From Rhizobium sp. AC27/96 (GTDB lineage: Bacteria; Pseudomonadota; Alphaproteobacteria; Rhizobiales; Rhizobiaceae): a DNA stretch of 64,000 bases. Each line of letters starts with the position of its first letter. Within the stretch, counting starts at the first letter, position 1. Of this stretch, positions 30,581 to 41,737 are shown in pieces. Under the pieces are notes generated by a model. It ran no database searches. It was not told the origin of the DNA and worked only from the letters and a program-made list of their open reading frames with translations. The stretch spans positions 62,001-126,000 of the forward strand of contig NZ_LXKN01000010.1 in NCBI RefSeq assembly GCF_001692325.1. Reading direction: 5' to 3'. Position numbers and translations under genes: made by a program.

Positions 30581-31695
30581 CGAGCCCATCGCAGCAATTC
30601 AGGCTGGAGCCGGCAACCTTCGCCGATCTGAAGGGCTGGGAGGATGATGATCCTTCCAGCCTTTTTCGTGCAATGAAGGACTGTCGGACCCATGTCCGTG
30701 ACCTGAAGCCCTATCGCACCGGTGTGGTCGGGCTAACCAGCAATGATCTCCTGGCGCTGCTTGATGCCGCCGAAGATCGCGAGCCGCAAGACGCCGCCGA
30801 GGCGCGGGCCTTCTTCGAAGAGCACTGTCAGCCCTTCTTCATCCGCCGCGGCGATGGAGGCAATGGTTTCGTCACGGCGTTTTTCGAGCCGGAAATCGAG
30901 GTTTCAAGTGCCCGGGACGAGACCTATCGCTATCCTTTCTATCGCCGCCCGGATGATCTGATCGATCTGGATGATGGCAACCGGCCCGCCGAACTCGATC
31001 CGTCTTACATGTTCGGACTGCTTCGCGATGGCGTCGTCTCGGCCTATCCCGATCGCGGCGAGATCGATCGCGGCTATCTGGACGGCAAAGGTCTGGAGAT
31101 CGCCTGGGCGAAATCGAGGGTCGATGTCTTCTTTGTGCATGTGCAGGGCGCCGCCAGGCTGCGCTATCCCGATGGACGCCTGGGTCGCATCACCTATGCC
31201 GCCAAGGCCGGCCATCCCTTCTCCGCGGTCGGCCGCTTGCTGATCGACCGTGGCTTGCTCGATCGGGCGACGATTTCCATGCAGACGATTCGCGACTGGC
31301 TCTATGCGCACCCGCAAGAGGTCGACGAAGTCCTCGCACACAACCGATCCTATATTTTCTTCCGCGAGGCCGATGTCAGTGACGAGAGCCTGGGTCCGAT
31401 CGCGGCCGCTAAGGTGCCACTGGTATCAGGCCGTTCGCTGGCGGTGGACCGACTGATCCATACGTTCGGCTTTCCTTTGTTCATTCGTTCGGAAAGCCTG
31501 ACCCATCTCGACGACGGCAGGCCGTTCGCCAGGTTGATGCTGGCGCTCGATACTGGTTCGGCGATCGTCGGGCCGGCCCGCGGGGATATTTTTACCGGCT
31601 CGGGCTATGACGCCGGTGAGCTTGCCGGCACCGTGCGCAATGACGCCGATTTTTATATACTCATTCCAAAGGCGGCGGCGCAGAGGTTTGGCTGA
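30577..31695 (+). CDS. mltA: MltA-family lytic transglycosylase
   Basis: 372 residues. MltA-type catalytic domain (GGNGFVTAFFEPEIEVSSA, YPFYRRPDDL) with the C-terminal 3D domain (LMLALDTGSAIVGPARGDIFTGSG), including the conserved aspartates. Cleaves peptidoglycan glycan strands to 1,6-anhydro products. The start codon (overlapping timA by ATGA) gives an N-terminus MTSPSQQFRLEPATF with no signal peptide or lipobox, unlike E. coli MltA. It overlaps the Smr gene by 1 nt. Confidence 0.9.
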   Translation: MTSPSQQFRLEPATFADLKGWEDDDPSSLFRAMKDCRTHVRDLKPYRTGVVGLTSNDLLALLDAAEDREPQDAAEARAFFEEHCQPFFIRRGDGGNGFVTAFFEPEIEVSSARDETYRYPFYRRPDDLIDLDDGNRPAELDPSYMFGLLRDGVVSAYPDRGEIDRGYLDGKGLEIAWAKSRVDVFFVHVQGAARLRYPDGRLGRITYAAKAGHPFSAVGRLLIDRGLLDRATISMQTIRDWLYAHPQEVDEVLAHNRSYIFFREADVSDESLGPIAAAKVPLVSGRSLAVDRLIHTFGFPLFIRSESLTHLDDGRPFARLMLALDTGSAIVGPARGDIFTGSGYDAGELAGTVRNDADFYILIPKAAAQRFG

Positions 31696-32279
31696 TGGCC
31701 CCGGAACGAAAGGACAAGGAGCGCAAGCTCAGCACGGAGGACCGCATCCTTTGGGGCAGGGTCGCAAAAAGCGCCCGGCCGATGCCCGGCCGCATGGCCG
31801 ATATGGAAGCCTTCGAAGCCGCATTGGCGGCTGAAGCGGAGAGCGAGGAAAAGGCACGCGCGGCTAAATCGGCAACGGCTGCGGCGCCTGCCGAGACGCA
31901 AAACGCGACGACACCTGCAAAGCAGCCTTCCGGTAAGCATCATCAACTGGAGCGTCCGGTCAAACGCAAGATTGCCAAGGGGCGATTGGCGCTGGAAGCT
32001 CGCATCGACCTTCACGGCCTCATCCAGAGCGAGGCGCATGGCATGCTTCTGGATTTCCTTCTGCGCGCTCATGGGCGAGGACTTCGCCATGTACTCGTCA
32101 TAACGGGCAAGGGCAGCTCCATGGGCAGCGAGGGCGCACTCAAGCGTGCCGTGCCGCTCTGGTTTTCCAAGCCGGAGTTCCGCTTCCTGATTTCTTCCTA
32201 CGAGACGGCGGCGCAACATCACGGCGGCGACGGTGCGCTCTATATTCGGCTGTCCCGGCCAAAGGGGGACAGACCTTGA
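31695..32279 (+). CDS. Smr/MutS2 C-terminal domain protein
   Basis: 194 residues. A charged, alanine-rich N-terminal half and a C-terminal Smr domain (about 105-190: ARIDLHGLIQSEAHGMLLDFLLRAHGRGLRHVLVITGKGS, then ISSYETAAQHHGGDGALYIRL). The DLHG and TGKG motifs are the family hallmarks. Stand-alone Smr proteins are nuclease candidates, linked to ribosome rescue in some bacteria; the role here is unknown. Third gene of the timA-mltA-smr-xre series. Confidence 0.9.
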   Translation: MAPERKDKERKLSTEDRILWGRVAKSARPMPGRMADMEAFEAALAAEAESEEKARAAKSATAAAPAETQNATTPAKQPSGKHHQLERPVKRKIAKGRLALEARIDLHGLIQSEAHGMLLDFLLRAHGRGLRHVLVITGKGSSMGSEGALKRAVPLWFSKPEFRFLISSYETAAQHHGGDGALYIRLSRPKGDRP

Positions 32280-32641
32280 CCCCTTTCGGCGAAGCGGTGC
32301 GAAAACTGAGATTGCGCAAGGGCGTCTCGCAAAAGGAAATGGCGGCGGCGCTCAATGTGTCGCCGGCTTATTTATCCGCCTTAGAACACGGAAAGCGCGG
32401 CACGCCGACCTTCGATCTCCTGCAGCGCATCGCCGGATATTTCAACATCATCTGGGATGAAGCCGAGGAATTGTTTCTGGTGGCGCGCTTTTCCGACCCG
32501 CGTATCGTCGTCGATACATCGGGACTGGCGCCCGAATATACGGCTTTCGTCAACCGGTTGGCGGGCAAGATTCGCAATCTTGACGCCGCCACCATCAAAG
32601 AGCTATCCCAGCTTCTCGAAAATGGCGGAAAATCAGGCTGA
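32276..32641 (+). CDS. XRE-family helix-turn-helix transcriptional regulator
   Basis: 121 residues. N-terminal HTH_3 domain (about 4-60: FGEAVRKLRLRKGVSQKEMAAALNVSPAYLSALEHGKRGTPTFDLLQRIAGYFNI) followed by a helical C-terminal region of about 55 residues. The start is TTG at 32276, overlapping the Smr stop by 4 nt (TTGA). Such small regulators following smr in rhizobia are common; targets unknown. The 148-bp gap to gyrB may contain the gyrB promoter. Confidence 0.88.
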   Translation: MTPFGEAVRKLRLRKGVSQKEMAAALNVSPAYLSALEHGKRGTPTFDLLQRIAGYFNIIWDEAEELFLVARFSDPRIVVDTSGLAPEYTAFVNRLAGKIRNLDAATIKELSQLLENGGKSG

Positions 32642-32705
32642 AAAGCGCCGTAATCCCCTGTTTTATACCTGATTTCGGGGCCTTCCGTTTGGAAGTTCGG
32701 GGTGA

Positions 32706-35219
<2,514 letters not shown>

Positions 35220-35237
35220 TTATTTTCTTCGACATGA

Positions 35238-35270
35238 AAAAGGCCCGCCGAAACTTTCGGCGGGCCTTTT
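35238..35270. terminator. Bidirectional terminator between gyrB and the nitroreductase gene
   Basis: 16-bp perfect inverted repeat AAAAGGCCCGCCGAAA with its complement, separated by one base, ending in TTTT on both strands. Suitable for the two convergent genes. Confidence 0.92.
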
Positions 35271-35283
35271 GCTTTTCTATCAA

Positions 35284-35883
35284 TCACTTGGCGATGAACG
35301 TGCCGTTGAAGGCGAGTTCCGAAAGCGGCTTGCGCTGGCTCGGTACTTCACGCTCGCGCAGCTTTTCCGGAAGCAGGTTCTTGTCGCCGACCTTACCGAT
35401 TGCGACAGCGGCTTCGACGCGGAAACCATCCGGGATACCGAGAACCTCATAGGACTTCTCGACATGGAAACCAGTCATGCCGTGTGCTTCGTAGCCGGCT
35501 AGATGTGCCTGGATTGCCAGGAAGCCCCAGGCGCTTCCGGCATCGAACGAATGGCTGTAGCTGGGCTTCTGCTCCGCGGAGCCAAGCTCGCCATTATGGG
35601 TGCGGGAGATGACGAAAAGCAGCGCGGATGCGGATTTCACCCAGCCTTGGTTGAACTCGACCAGCACGCTGAGGAACTTCTCCCAATGCTCCGAGCCGCG
35701 CAGCGCGTAGAGAAAACGCCAGGGCTGCAGGTTCGAGGCCGACGGCGCCCAGTGGGCTGCTTCCAGAATGGTCAGAAGATCCGCTTCCGGGATCGCCTCG
35801 TCGGTAAAGGCGCGGGGCGACCAGCGATCGAGAAAGAGCTTGTCGATCGGATATTGCGATTCGCGGTTATTGCTTGAGGTCAT
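35284..35883 (-). CDS. Nitroreductase family protein
   Basis: 199 residues. FMN-dependent nitroreductase-like fold: N-terminal RWSPRAFTDEAIPEADLLTILEAAHWAPSASNLQPWRFLYA and a C-terminal AAVAIGKVGDKNLLP segment. Likely reduces quinones, nitro compounds or other electrophiles with NAD(P)H; the substrate cannot be told from sequence. The ATG at 35883. Convergent with gyrB and on the same strand as the DUF2218 gene, 84 bp away. Confidence 0.9.
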   Translation of the reverse strand: MTSSNNRESQYPIDKLFLDRWSPRAFTDEAIPEADLLTILEAAHWAPSASNLQPWRFLYALRGSEHWEKFLSVLVEFNQGWVKSASALLFVISRTHNGELGSAEQKPSYSHSFDAGSAWGFLAIQAHLAGYEAHGMTGFHVEKSYEVLGIPDGFRVEAAVAIGKVGDKNLLPEKLREREVPSQRKPLSELAFNGTFIAK

Positions 35884-35967
35884 GGGGCTTCTTTCCTTCG
35901 GAGGGAGCCAGCTGTAGATTGCCGGGAAACGGAAGGCGGGCTGGCGATAAATATGGAGATGAGGAAC

Positions 35968-36267
35968 CTATGGGTTGGCCGCATCGGCGGTCCAGGCGAT
36001 GTCGAGCTCTTCTCGGAAGGCAAAGCGCTTGAGATGGTCGGCGACGACAGCCTGCATGCGTTCGAGATCTTCGGGTTTCTCGACGGTCAACGTCATGATC
36101 AGGCTGGTGGCGTTTGCTGCCAATCCCAGAGATGACTCCGGGCTGAAAGGCACCTTGCCCGCGGCTTCGTTGAATTCCACCTCAAATCGATGGCTCCAGT
36201 GCTTGCAGAGCTGCTGCAGGTAGCGACTGGCGTGATCGGTTCTGACGGTGGAAACGGATTTTGCCAT
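35968..36267 (-). CDS. DUF2218 domain-containing protein
   Basis: 99 residues. Matches the DUF2218 family (STVRTDHASRYLQQLCKHWSHRFEVEF, LTVEKPEDLERMQAVVADHLKRFAFREEL). Members are small soluble proteins, often near siderophore or metal-related transport genes in other bacteria; the function is unknown. No membrane segment. Upstream of and probably cotranscribed with the nitroreductase gene. Confidence 0.85.
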   Translation of the reverse strand: MAKSVSTVRTDHASRYLQQLCKHWSHRFEVEFNEAAGKVPFSPESSLGLAANATSLIMTLTVEKPEDLERMQAVVADHLKRFAFREELDIAWTADAANP

Positions 36268-36428
36268 GGGATGCTCCGGGGAACTTGATCATGAAACGCA
36301 GGTTTTCATACATAGAGGCATCTTCACGCGCCAGGTAGACAGTCTGTTTCAAGTTTACGTTATTCCGGCAGAATTCTATTCCGCTATGCTGTCGCCATGA
36401 AGAAACGCGCGCGTTCGGAGATGGAACC

Positions 36429-37382
36429 TTGCTGGTAAACGGAAAATGGACAGAAGACTGGCAGCCGGTCCAGGCCAAGGATGAAAAGGGCGGCTTCGTT
36501 CGCCAGACATCCAGTTTTCGCAATTGGGTGACGCCCGATGGCCGACCGGGCCCGACAGGCGAGACTGGCTTCAAGGCAGAGGCTGGCCGGTATCATCTCT
36601 ATGTCGCGCTGATCTGCCCCTGGGCGTCGCGCACGCTGATCGGCCGCAAGCTGAAGGGTCTGGAAGAGGTGATCTCCGTTTACATCGTCGAGCCGGCGCT
36701 ATCCAAGCAGGGTTGGCGCTTCGGCGACTATCCCGGCGCGACGGATGACCCGATCAACGGCGCCACCTACATGCACGAGATTTACACGAAGGCCGATCCG
36801 CTTTTCACCGGCCGGGCGACGGTGCCGGTCCTGTGGGATAAGCAGGCCGGCACGATCGTCAACAATGAGTCATCGGACATTCTGCGCATGCTGAATGATG
36901 GTTTCGGCGATCTCGCCCGCAACAACATCGATCTCTACCCGGCTGAAAAGCGCGGGGATATCGACAGCTTCAATGCGCGGATATACCCAGCCCTCAACAA
37001 TGGCGTCTATCGCACCGGTTTCGCGACGACACAGATTGCCTATGAGGAAGCGTTTCGCGAGGTGTTCGACTGCCTCGATTGGGTGGAAGCTCAGTTGGAA
37101 GGCAAGGACTTTCTCTTCGCCACCAATCCCACCGAAAGTGATATCAGGCTGTTCGTCACGCTCGTCCGCTTCGATCTGGCCTATCACGGCCTTTTCAAAT
37201 GCAATCTCCGGCGTCTGTCGGACTACGCCAATCTTCAGTCTTTCTGCCGGCGCATGCTCGATTGGCCGGGCATTGCCGAGACTGTGAATTTCGACCATAT
37301 CAAGCGCGGCTACTACTCCATATCAACGCTCAACCCCACTGGCATCGTGCCGCTCGGGCCGGCGCTGGACGAGGTGTTCTGA
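36429..37382 (+). CDS. Glutathione S-transferase of the Xi class, glutathionyl-hydroquinone reductase
   Basis: 317 residues. The Xi-class catalytic motif CPWASR (about residues 64-69) and the YHLYVALICPWASRTLIGRKLKGLE and TVPVLWDKQAGTIVNNESSDILRML blocks identify the YqjG/ECM4 family. A C-terminal all-helical domain follows. It reduces glutathionyl-(hydro)quinones using GSH. Start is TTG at 36429 with GGAG 9 nt upstream; the nearby ATG at 36421 is out of frame. Divergent from DUF2218 across about 160 bp. Confidence 0.93.
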   Translation: MLVNGKWTEDWQPVQAKDEKGGFVRQTSSFRNWVTPDGRPGPTGETGFKAEAGRYHLYVALICPWASRTLIGRKLKGLEEVISVYIVEPALSKQGWRFGDYPGATDDPINGATYMHEIYTKADPLFTGRATVPVLWDKQAGTIVNNESSDILRMLNDGFGDLARNNIDLYPAEKRGDIDSFNARIYPALNNGVYRTGFATTQIAYEEAFREVFDCLDWVEAQLEGKDFLFATNPTESDIRLFVTLVRFDLAYHGLFKCNLRRLSDYANLQSFCRRMLDWPGIAETVNFDHIKRGYYSISTLNPTGIVPLGPALDEVF

Positions 37383-37447
37383 TACTCGACCACCTTCCAA
37401 AACCCGTCTAAGGTCCACCTCGCTTTGATGGAAGAGGGAGGACCGTC

Positions 37448-38866
37448 ATGAATTGGGAGGAGTTCCGGCAGTGGTCGGAGAAGGCGGCAAATTGGGGTGC
37501 GGACTATCGCGCCTCGCTTCGCGACAGGCCGGTGCGACCAAGGACGGCCCCTGGCGAAATAGCGGCGCACATCGCGGATTCCCCACCGGAATCGGGCGAA
37601 GCCATGGAGGATATCTTCAAGGATTTTGAGGATATCCTCGTGCCCGGCATGACGCATTGGCAGCATCCGCGTTTCTTCGCCTATTTTCCTGCCAATGCCG
37701 CCCCGGTTTCCGTCGTCGCCGAATATCTGGTCAGCGCCATCGCCGCCCAATGCATGCTCTGGCAGACCTCGCCCTCCGCCACCGAGCTGGAGACGAAGGT
37801 TGTCGATTGGCTGCGCCAGGCCCTCGGCCTTCCCGAGAGCTTCACCGGCGTCATCCAGGATTCCGCCTCGACCGCAACCCTTGCCGCTGTTCTGGTTATG
37901 CGCGAGAGGGCGCTGGACTGGCAGGGCAACAGCCGCGGTCTCGCGGTCAACAAGGCAGTGCGCATCTACTCCACCGATCAGGTCCACACCTCGATCGACC
38001 GCGCCATCTGGATCTCCGGCGTCGGCGCGGAGAACCTGGTGCGCATCCCCTCCGGCGGTCCCAACAAGGCCATGGATCCACAGGCACTTGCCGCCGCCAT
38101 AGAGCGTGATCGCGCTGCTGGACTGCTGCCGGCCGGCGTCGTCGCCTGCGTCGGCGGCACCAGCGTCGGTGCCTGTGACGACATTGCCGCCGTCGTCGAT
38201 GTCGCCCACGCAAACGGGCTCTACGTGCATGTCGATGCCGCCTGGGCGGGTTCGGCGATGATCTGCCCGGAATTCCGCGAACTTTGGCAGGGTGTGGAAC
38301 GCGCCGATTCCGTTGTCTTCAACCCGCATAAATGGCTCGGCGCGCAGTTCGATTGCTCCGTCCAGTTCGTGCGCGAGCCGGAAACGCTGGTGCGCACGCT
38401 GGCCATCCAGCCCGAATATCTGCGTACGCACGGTCATGACGGCATCATCAACTATTCCGAATGGTCCGTGCCGCTCGGCCGCCGCTTCCGGGCGCTGAAG
38501 CTCTGGTTCCTGCTGCGTTATCACGGGCTGGAAGGACTGCGGGCGATGATCCGCAACCATGTTACCTGGTCCCAGAATCTGGCTAAGCGCCTGGCGGCCG
38601 AACCCGATTTCGAGATCGTCACCGAGCCTTTCCTGTCGCTGTTTTCGTTCGATCACAAGGCACCCGCCGGCATCGATCAGGAAAGCCACACCCAGCGCGT
38701 CATCGCCGCGATCAACAATGATGGCCGCATCTATCTGACGCAGACCCGCGTTGCCGGTCGTCTGGTCATTCGCTTTCAGGCCGGACAGTTCGAGGCAACG
38801 GCCGCGGATATCGACACGGCGTTTGAGGTTATCGTCGAAATCGCCAGGTCATTACATCAATCCTAG
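37448..38866 (+). CDS. PLP-dependent group II amino-acid decarboxylase, aromatic-L-amino-acid type
   Basis: 472 residues. Matches aromatic-L-amino-acid/DOPA decarboxylase-like enzymes: HPRFFAYFPANAAPVSVVAEYL, VIQDSASTATLAAVLVMRERAL, HVDAAWAGSAMICPEFR and the PLP-Schiff-base lysine K295 in FNPHKWLG. Removes the carboxylate of an aromatic amino acid to make the amine; the actual substrate is not evident. It lies 65 bp after the glutathionyl-hydroquinone reductase gene and may share its transcript. Confidence 0.92.
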   Translation: MNWEEFRQWSEKAANWGADYRASLRDRPVRPRTAPGEIAAHIADSPPESGEAMEDIFKDFEDILVPGMTHWQHPRFFAYFPANAAPVSVVAEYLVSAIAAQCMLWQTSPSATELETKVVDWLRQALGLPESFTGVIQDSASTATLAAVLVMRERALDWQGNSRGLAVNKAVRIYSTDQVHTSIDRAIWISGVGAENLVRIPSGGPNKAMDPQALAAAIERDRAAGLLPAGVVACVGGTSVGACDDIAAVVDVAHANGLYVHVDAAWAGSAMICPEFRELWQGVERADSVVFNPHKWLGAQFDCSVQFVREPETLVRTLAIQPEYLRTHGHDGIINYSEWSVPLGRRFRALKLWFLLRYHGLEGLRAMIRNHVTWSQNLAKRLAAEPDFEIVTEPFLSLFSFDHKAPAGIDQESHTQRVIAAINNDGRIYLTQTRVAGRLVIRFQAGQFEATAADIDTAFEVIVEIARSLHQS

Positions 38867-38998
38867 AAACACTGTTGTTCCGGTGCCGCAAGCCAAGGCA
38901 TGCTATGCTCTTCGAAATCGATTGGTGACACTGGTGAATAATTCGTTCATATATGGTGGAAACAATCTCATCTTTGGAAATGCAGGGAAGGAAAATCC

Positions 38999-39841
38999 AT
39001 GAAATTGTTGCGTGTTGGCGAAGTCGGCAAGGAAAAGCCGGCGCTTCTGGATAGTGATGGCAAGATCCGCGATCTCTCGGCCCATGTCGCCGACATCGGT
39101 GGCGAGGCGATTTCGCCCGCAGGCCTTGCGAAGATCGCAGCGCTCGATCCGAAGAGCCTGCCGGAATTGGCGGAAGGCCGCCTCGGCGCCTGCGTTGCCG
39201 ACACCGGCAAATTCATCTGCATCGGCCTGAACTTCTCCGACCACGCCGCCGAAACCGGCGCCACCGTGCCGCCGGAGCCGATCATCTTCATGAAGGCGAC
39301 CTCGGCCATCGTCGGCCCGAACGACAATGTGTTGATCCCGCGCGGTTCTGAAAAGACCGATTGGGAAGTCGAGCTCGGCGTTGTCATCGGCAAGACGGCG
39401 AAATACGTCAGCGAAGCCGACGCTCTCGATTATGTCGCCGGTTACTGCGTCTCCCACGACGTGTCCGAGCGCGCCTTCCAGACCGAGCGTTCGGGCCAGT
39501 GGACCAAGGGCAAGTCCTGCGACACTTTCGGCCCGATCGGCCCCTGGCTCGTCACCAAGGACGAGGTTGCCGATCCGCAGAACCTCGGCATGTGGCTGAA
39601 GGTCAACGGCAAGACGATGCAGAACGGTTCCACCAAGACTATGGTCTATGGCGTCGCCTTCCTCGTCTCCTACCTCAGCCAGTTCATGTCGCTGCATCCG
39701 GGCGACGTCATCTCCACCGGCACGCCTCCGGGCGTCGGCATGGGCATGAAGCCGCCGCAATATCTGAAGCCGGGCGATGTCGTCGAGCTTGGCATGGAAG
39801 GCCTCGGCTCCCAGCGCCAGACTTTCCAGGCCGATGCCTGA
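38999..39841 (+). CDS. Fumarylacetoacetate hydrolase family protein, ureidoglycolate lyase-like
   Basis: 280 residues. FAH domain (about 70-278: FICIGLNFSDHAAETG, EPIIFMKATSAIVGPND, WEVELGVVIGKTAKYV, TPPGVGMGMKPPQYLKPGDVVELGMEGLG) with the metal-binding acidic residues in IFMK and E-x-E regions. Rhizobial homologues of this length are annotated as ureidoglycolate lyase or 2-hydroxyhepta-2,4-diene-1,7-dioate isomerase; the substrate is uncertain. Monocistronic with its own terminator. Confidence 0.9.
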   Translation: MKLLRVGEVGKEKPALLDSDGKIRDLSAHVADIGGEAISPAGLAKIAALDPKSLPELAEGRLGACVADTGKFICIGLNFSDHAAETGATVPPEPIIFMKATSAIVGPNDNVLIPRGSEKTDWEVELGVVIGKTAKYVSEADALDYVAGYCVSHDVSERAFQTERSGQWTKGKSCDTFGPIGPWLVTKDEVADPQNLGMWLKVNGKTMQNGSTKTMVYGVAFLVSYLSQFMSLHPGDVISTGTPPGVGMGMKPPQYLKPGDVVELGMEGLGSQRQTFQADA

Positions 39842-39885
39842 GGCCTCGGGCTCAGGAACTTTAACCTTTTGAGATCATTCTTGAT

Positions 39886-39914
39886 GCCGGAGAAGCGATT
39901 CTCCGGCGTTTTTT
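39886..39914 (+). terminator. Rho-independent terminator of the FAH gene
   Basis: 9-bp stem GCCGGAGAA/TTCTCCGGC with the loop GCGA, followed by GTTTTTT, 45 bp downstream of the stop. Confidence 0.92.
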
Positions 39915-40049
39915 ATAGGTAGAGCCATCAGTATTTATGTTGCTCTGCAGCAAAAACTGCTAGGCTGGATAGTAAGAGCTTAAAGAATGACTATCGCGCC
40001 GAGGAGCCGTGATCATTCCGCTGCGCAGCGCAACTGGAGGAGCGTTGCA

Positions 40050-40085
40050 ATGAAGGCAGCGATACGCGAGGCGCGTAGGTTTTGA
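40050..40085 (+). CDS. Possible 11-codon leader ORF upstream of phaZ
   Basis: GGAGGAG at 40036-40042 lies 7 nt before an ATG that opens an 11-codon frame, MKAAIREARRF then stop, 53 bp upstream of phaZ. A strong ribosome-binding site on such a short frame is unusual. It could be a regulatory leader peptide, or coincidence. Confidence 0.3.
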   Translation: MKAAIREARRF

Positions 40086-40138
40086 AAATCATGTGATTTG
40101 CGAGTACGCGTGCCCGCATTTCGAAAGGTAACGCCCCC

Positions 40139-41416
40139 ATGTTTTATCAGTTTTACGAACTCAATCATGCCGCTCTCGCACCTTTTCGCGCTGCGGCCGA
40201 CATGATGCGCCTGGCCTATGCCAACCCGCTTAATCCGCTGTCGCACACCATGCTCGGGCGCACGCTGACGGCAAGCCTCGAAGTGTTCGAGCGCACCACC
40301 AGGCGCTACGGCAAGCCGGAATTCGGCCTTCACGAGACGCAGATCGAGGGCAAGCCGGTCTCGGTGCACGAGAAGATCGTCTGGAAGAAGCCGTTCTGCA
40401 ATCTCATCCGTTTCGAGCGCAGCCTGCCTGCCGGTCATACAGCCGATCCCCGCATCCTGATCGTTGCGCCGATGTCCGGCCACTATGCAACGCTGCTGCG
40501 CGGCACCGTGGAAGCCCTTCTGCCGGGCGCCGATGTCTACATCACCGACTGGATCGATGCTCGCATGGTGCCGATGACCGAGGGCACCTTCGATCTGGAA
40601 GACTATATCGATTACGTCATCGAGATGCTGCACCATCTCGGTCCGGACACGCATGTCGTTGCCGTCTGCCAGCCGTCGGTGCCGGTTTTGGCCGCTGCCG
40701 CCGTGATGGAAGCAGCCGGCGATCCGCTGTCGCCCGCATCGATGACGCTGATGGGCGGTCCGATCGACACGCGCATCAATCCGACGGCGGTCAACCAGCT
40801 CGCCAAGGACAAGCCGCTGGAATGGTTTGCCGATAACGTCGTCATGAACGTGCCCTGGCCGCAGCCGGGCTTCCTGCGTCCGGTCTATCCCGGCTTCCTG
40901 CAGCTTTCCGGCTTCATGTCGATGAACCTTGACCGGCATATGATCGCGCAGAAGGATTTCTTCGTGCATCTCGTCAAGAATGACGGCGAGCCGGCCGAGA
41001 AGCACCGCGATTTCTATGACGAATATCTGGCTGTCATGGATCTGACGGCGGAATTCTATCTGCAGACGGTTGATCAGGTATTCATCAAGCACGCGCTGCC
41101 CAAGGGCGAGCTCATGCATCGCGGCCAGCTCGTTGATCCCTCCGCCATCCGTAACGTCGCGCTGCTGACCGTCGAAGGCGAGAACGACGATATTTCCGGC
41201 GTCGGCCAGACGCAGGCGGCGCAGACCATCTGCACCAATATCCCCGATCATATGCGCATGCACTATCTGCAGCCCGATGTCGGCCACTACGGCGTCTTCA
41301 ACGGCTCGCGTTTCCGCCGCGAGATCGCGCCGCGCATCCTCGCCTTCGCCCGCGAGCATGCCCGCACCGGCCGTCCGGTCGTCAAACGGGTGATCAAGGG
41401 CGGTAAATCCGCCTGA
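40139..41416 (+). CDS. phaZ: Intracellular polyhydroxyalkanoate depolymerase
   Basis: 425 residues. The PhaZ-type intracellular PHB depolymerase family: N-terminal MFYQFYELNHAALAPFRAAADMMRLAY, and a lipase-like box with cysteine as nucleophile, AVCQPSVPVL with Cys177. The downstream PDVGHYGVFNGSRFR provides the catalytic histidine. Degrades native PHB granules for carbon and energy. The ATG at 40139. The upstream 220 bp after the FAH terminator hold the leader ORF described separately. Confidence 0.95.
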   Translation: MFYQFYELNHAALAPFRAAADMMRLAYANPLNPLSHTMLGRTLTASLEVFERTTRRYGKPEFGLHETQIEGKPVSVHEKIVWKKPFCNLIRFERSLPAGHTADPRILIVAPMSGHYATLLRGTVEALLPGADVYITDWIDARMVPMTEGTFDLEDYIDYVIEMLHHLGPDTHVVAVCQPSVPVLAAAAVMEAAGDPLSPASMTLMGGPIDTRINPTAVNQLAKDKPLEWFADNVVMNVPWPQPGFLRPVYPGFLQLSGFMSMNLDRHMIAQKDFFVHLVKNDGEPAEKHRDFYDEYLAVMDLTAEFYLQTVDQVFIKHALPKGELMHRGQLVDPSAIRNVALLTVEGENDDISGVGQTQAAQTICTNIPDHMRMHYLQPDVGHYGVFNGSRFRREIAPRILAFAREHARTGRPVVKRVIKGGKSA

Positions 41417-41737
41417 GGTCACGGAAAATCTAATAGATACAGCGACTTGGCGGCTCGACAACGCATCGAGCCGCTCCAGCAGCGCAAACTATTAGCTTTT
41501 GTTGAATTATCCGCGCGGATTCAAGCACTTGTCGGATTTCGCCTGAAGATGCCATTGAAGGCTCACGAAGAGGTTACCATCTCGATTCCAGCGGTACCGC
41601 AGATGATCGGGCCGTTTACCGCGCCGCGCGTCCTTTGAACGCGCTGAGATGCTGTAGAGATTTAAAAACCGCGCAGAACCCTTACCATCGATCGGTGTCG
41701 GTCGAGGGGGCGATGCGCCGTGCGAGGACACCTTACG
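41417..41737. other. Intergenic stretch between phaZ and the DUF2852 gene
   Basis: About 320 bp. The clearest structure is a 9-bp stem GCGGCTCGA/TCGAGCCGC with a 7-base loop (41450-41474), possibly an end-of-transcript structure for phaZ but lacking a T-run. No protein family or RNA gene recognised in the rest. A 63-codon frame at 41447-41638 has no family match. Confidence 0.5.

Noticed and set aside
40013..41461. Minus-strand open frame of 482 codons
   Set aside because: Antisense to phaZ and no family match.
41447..41638. 63-codon frame after phaZ
   Set aside because: No ribosome-binding site, no family match and it spans a hairpin; described as intergenic instead.
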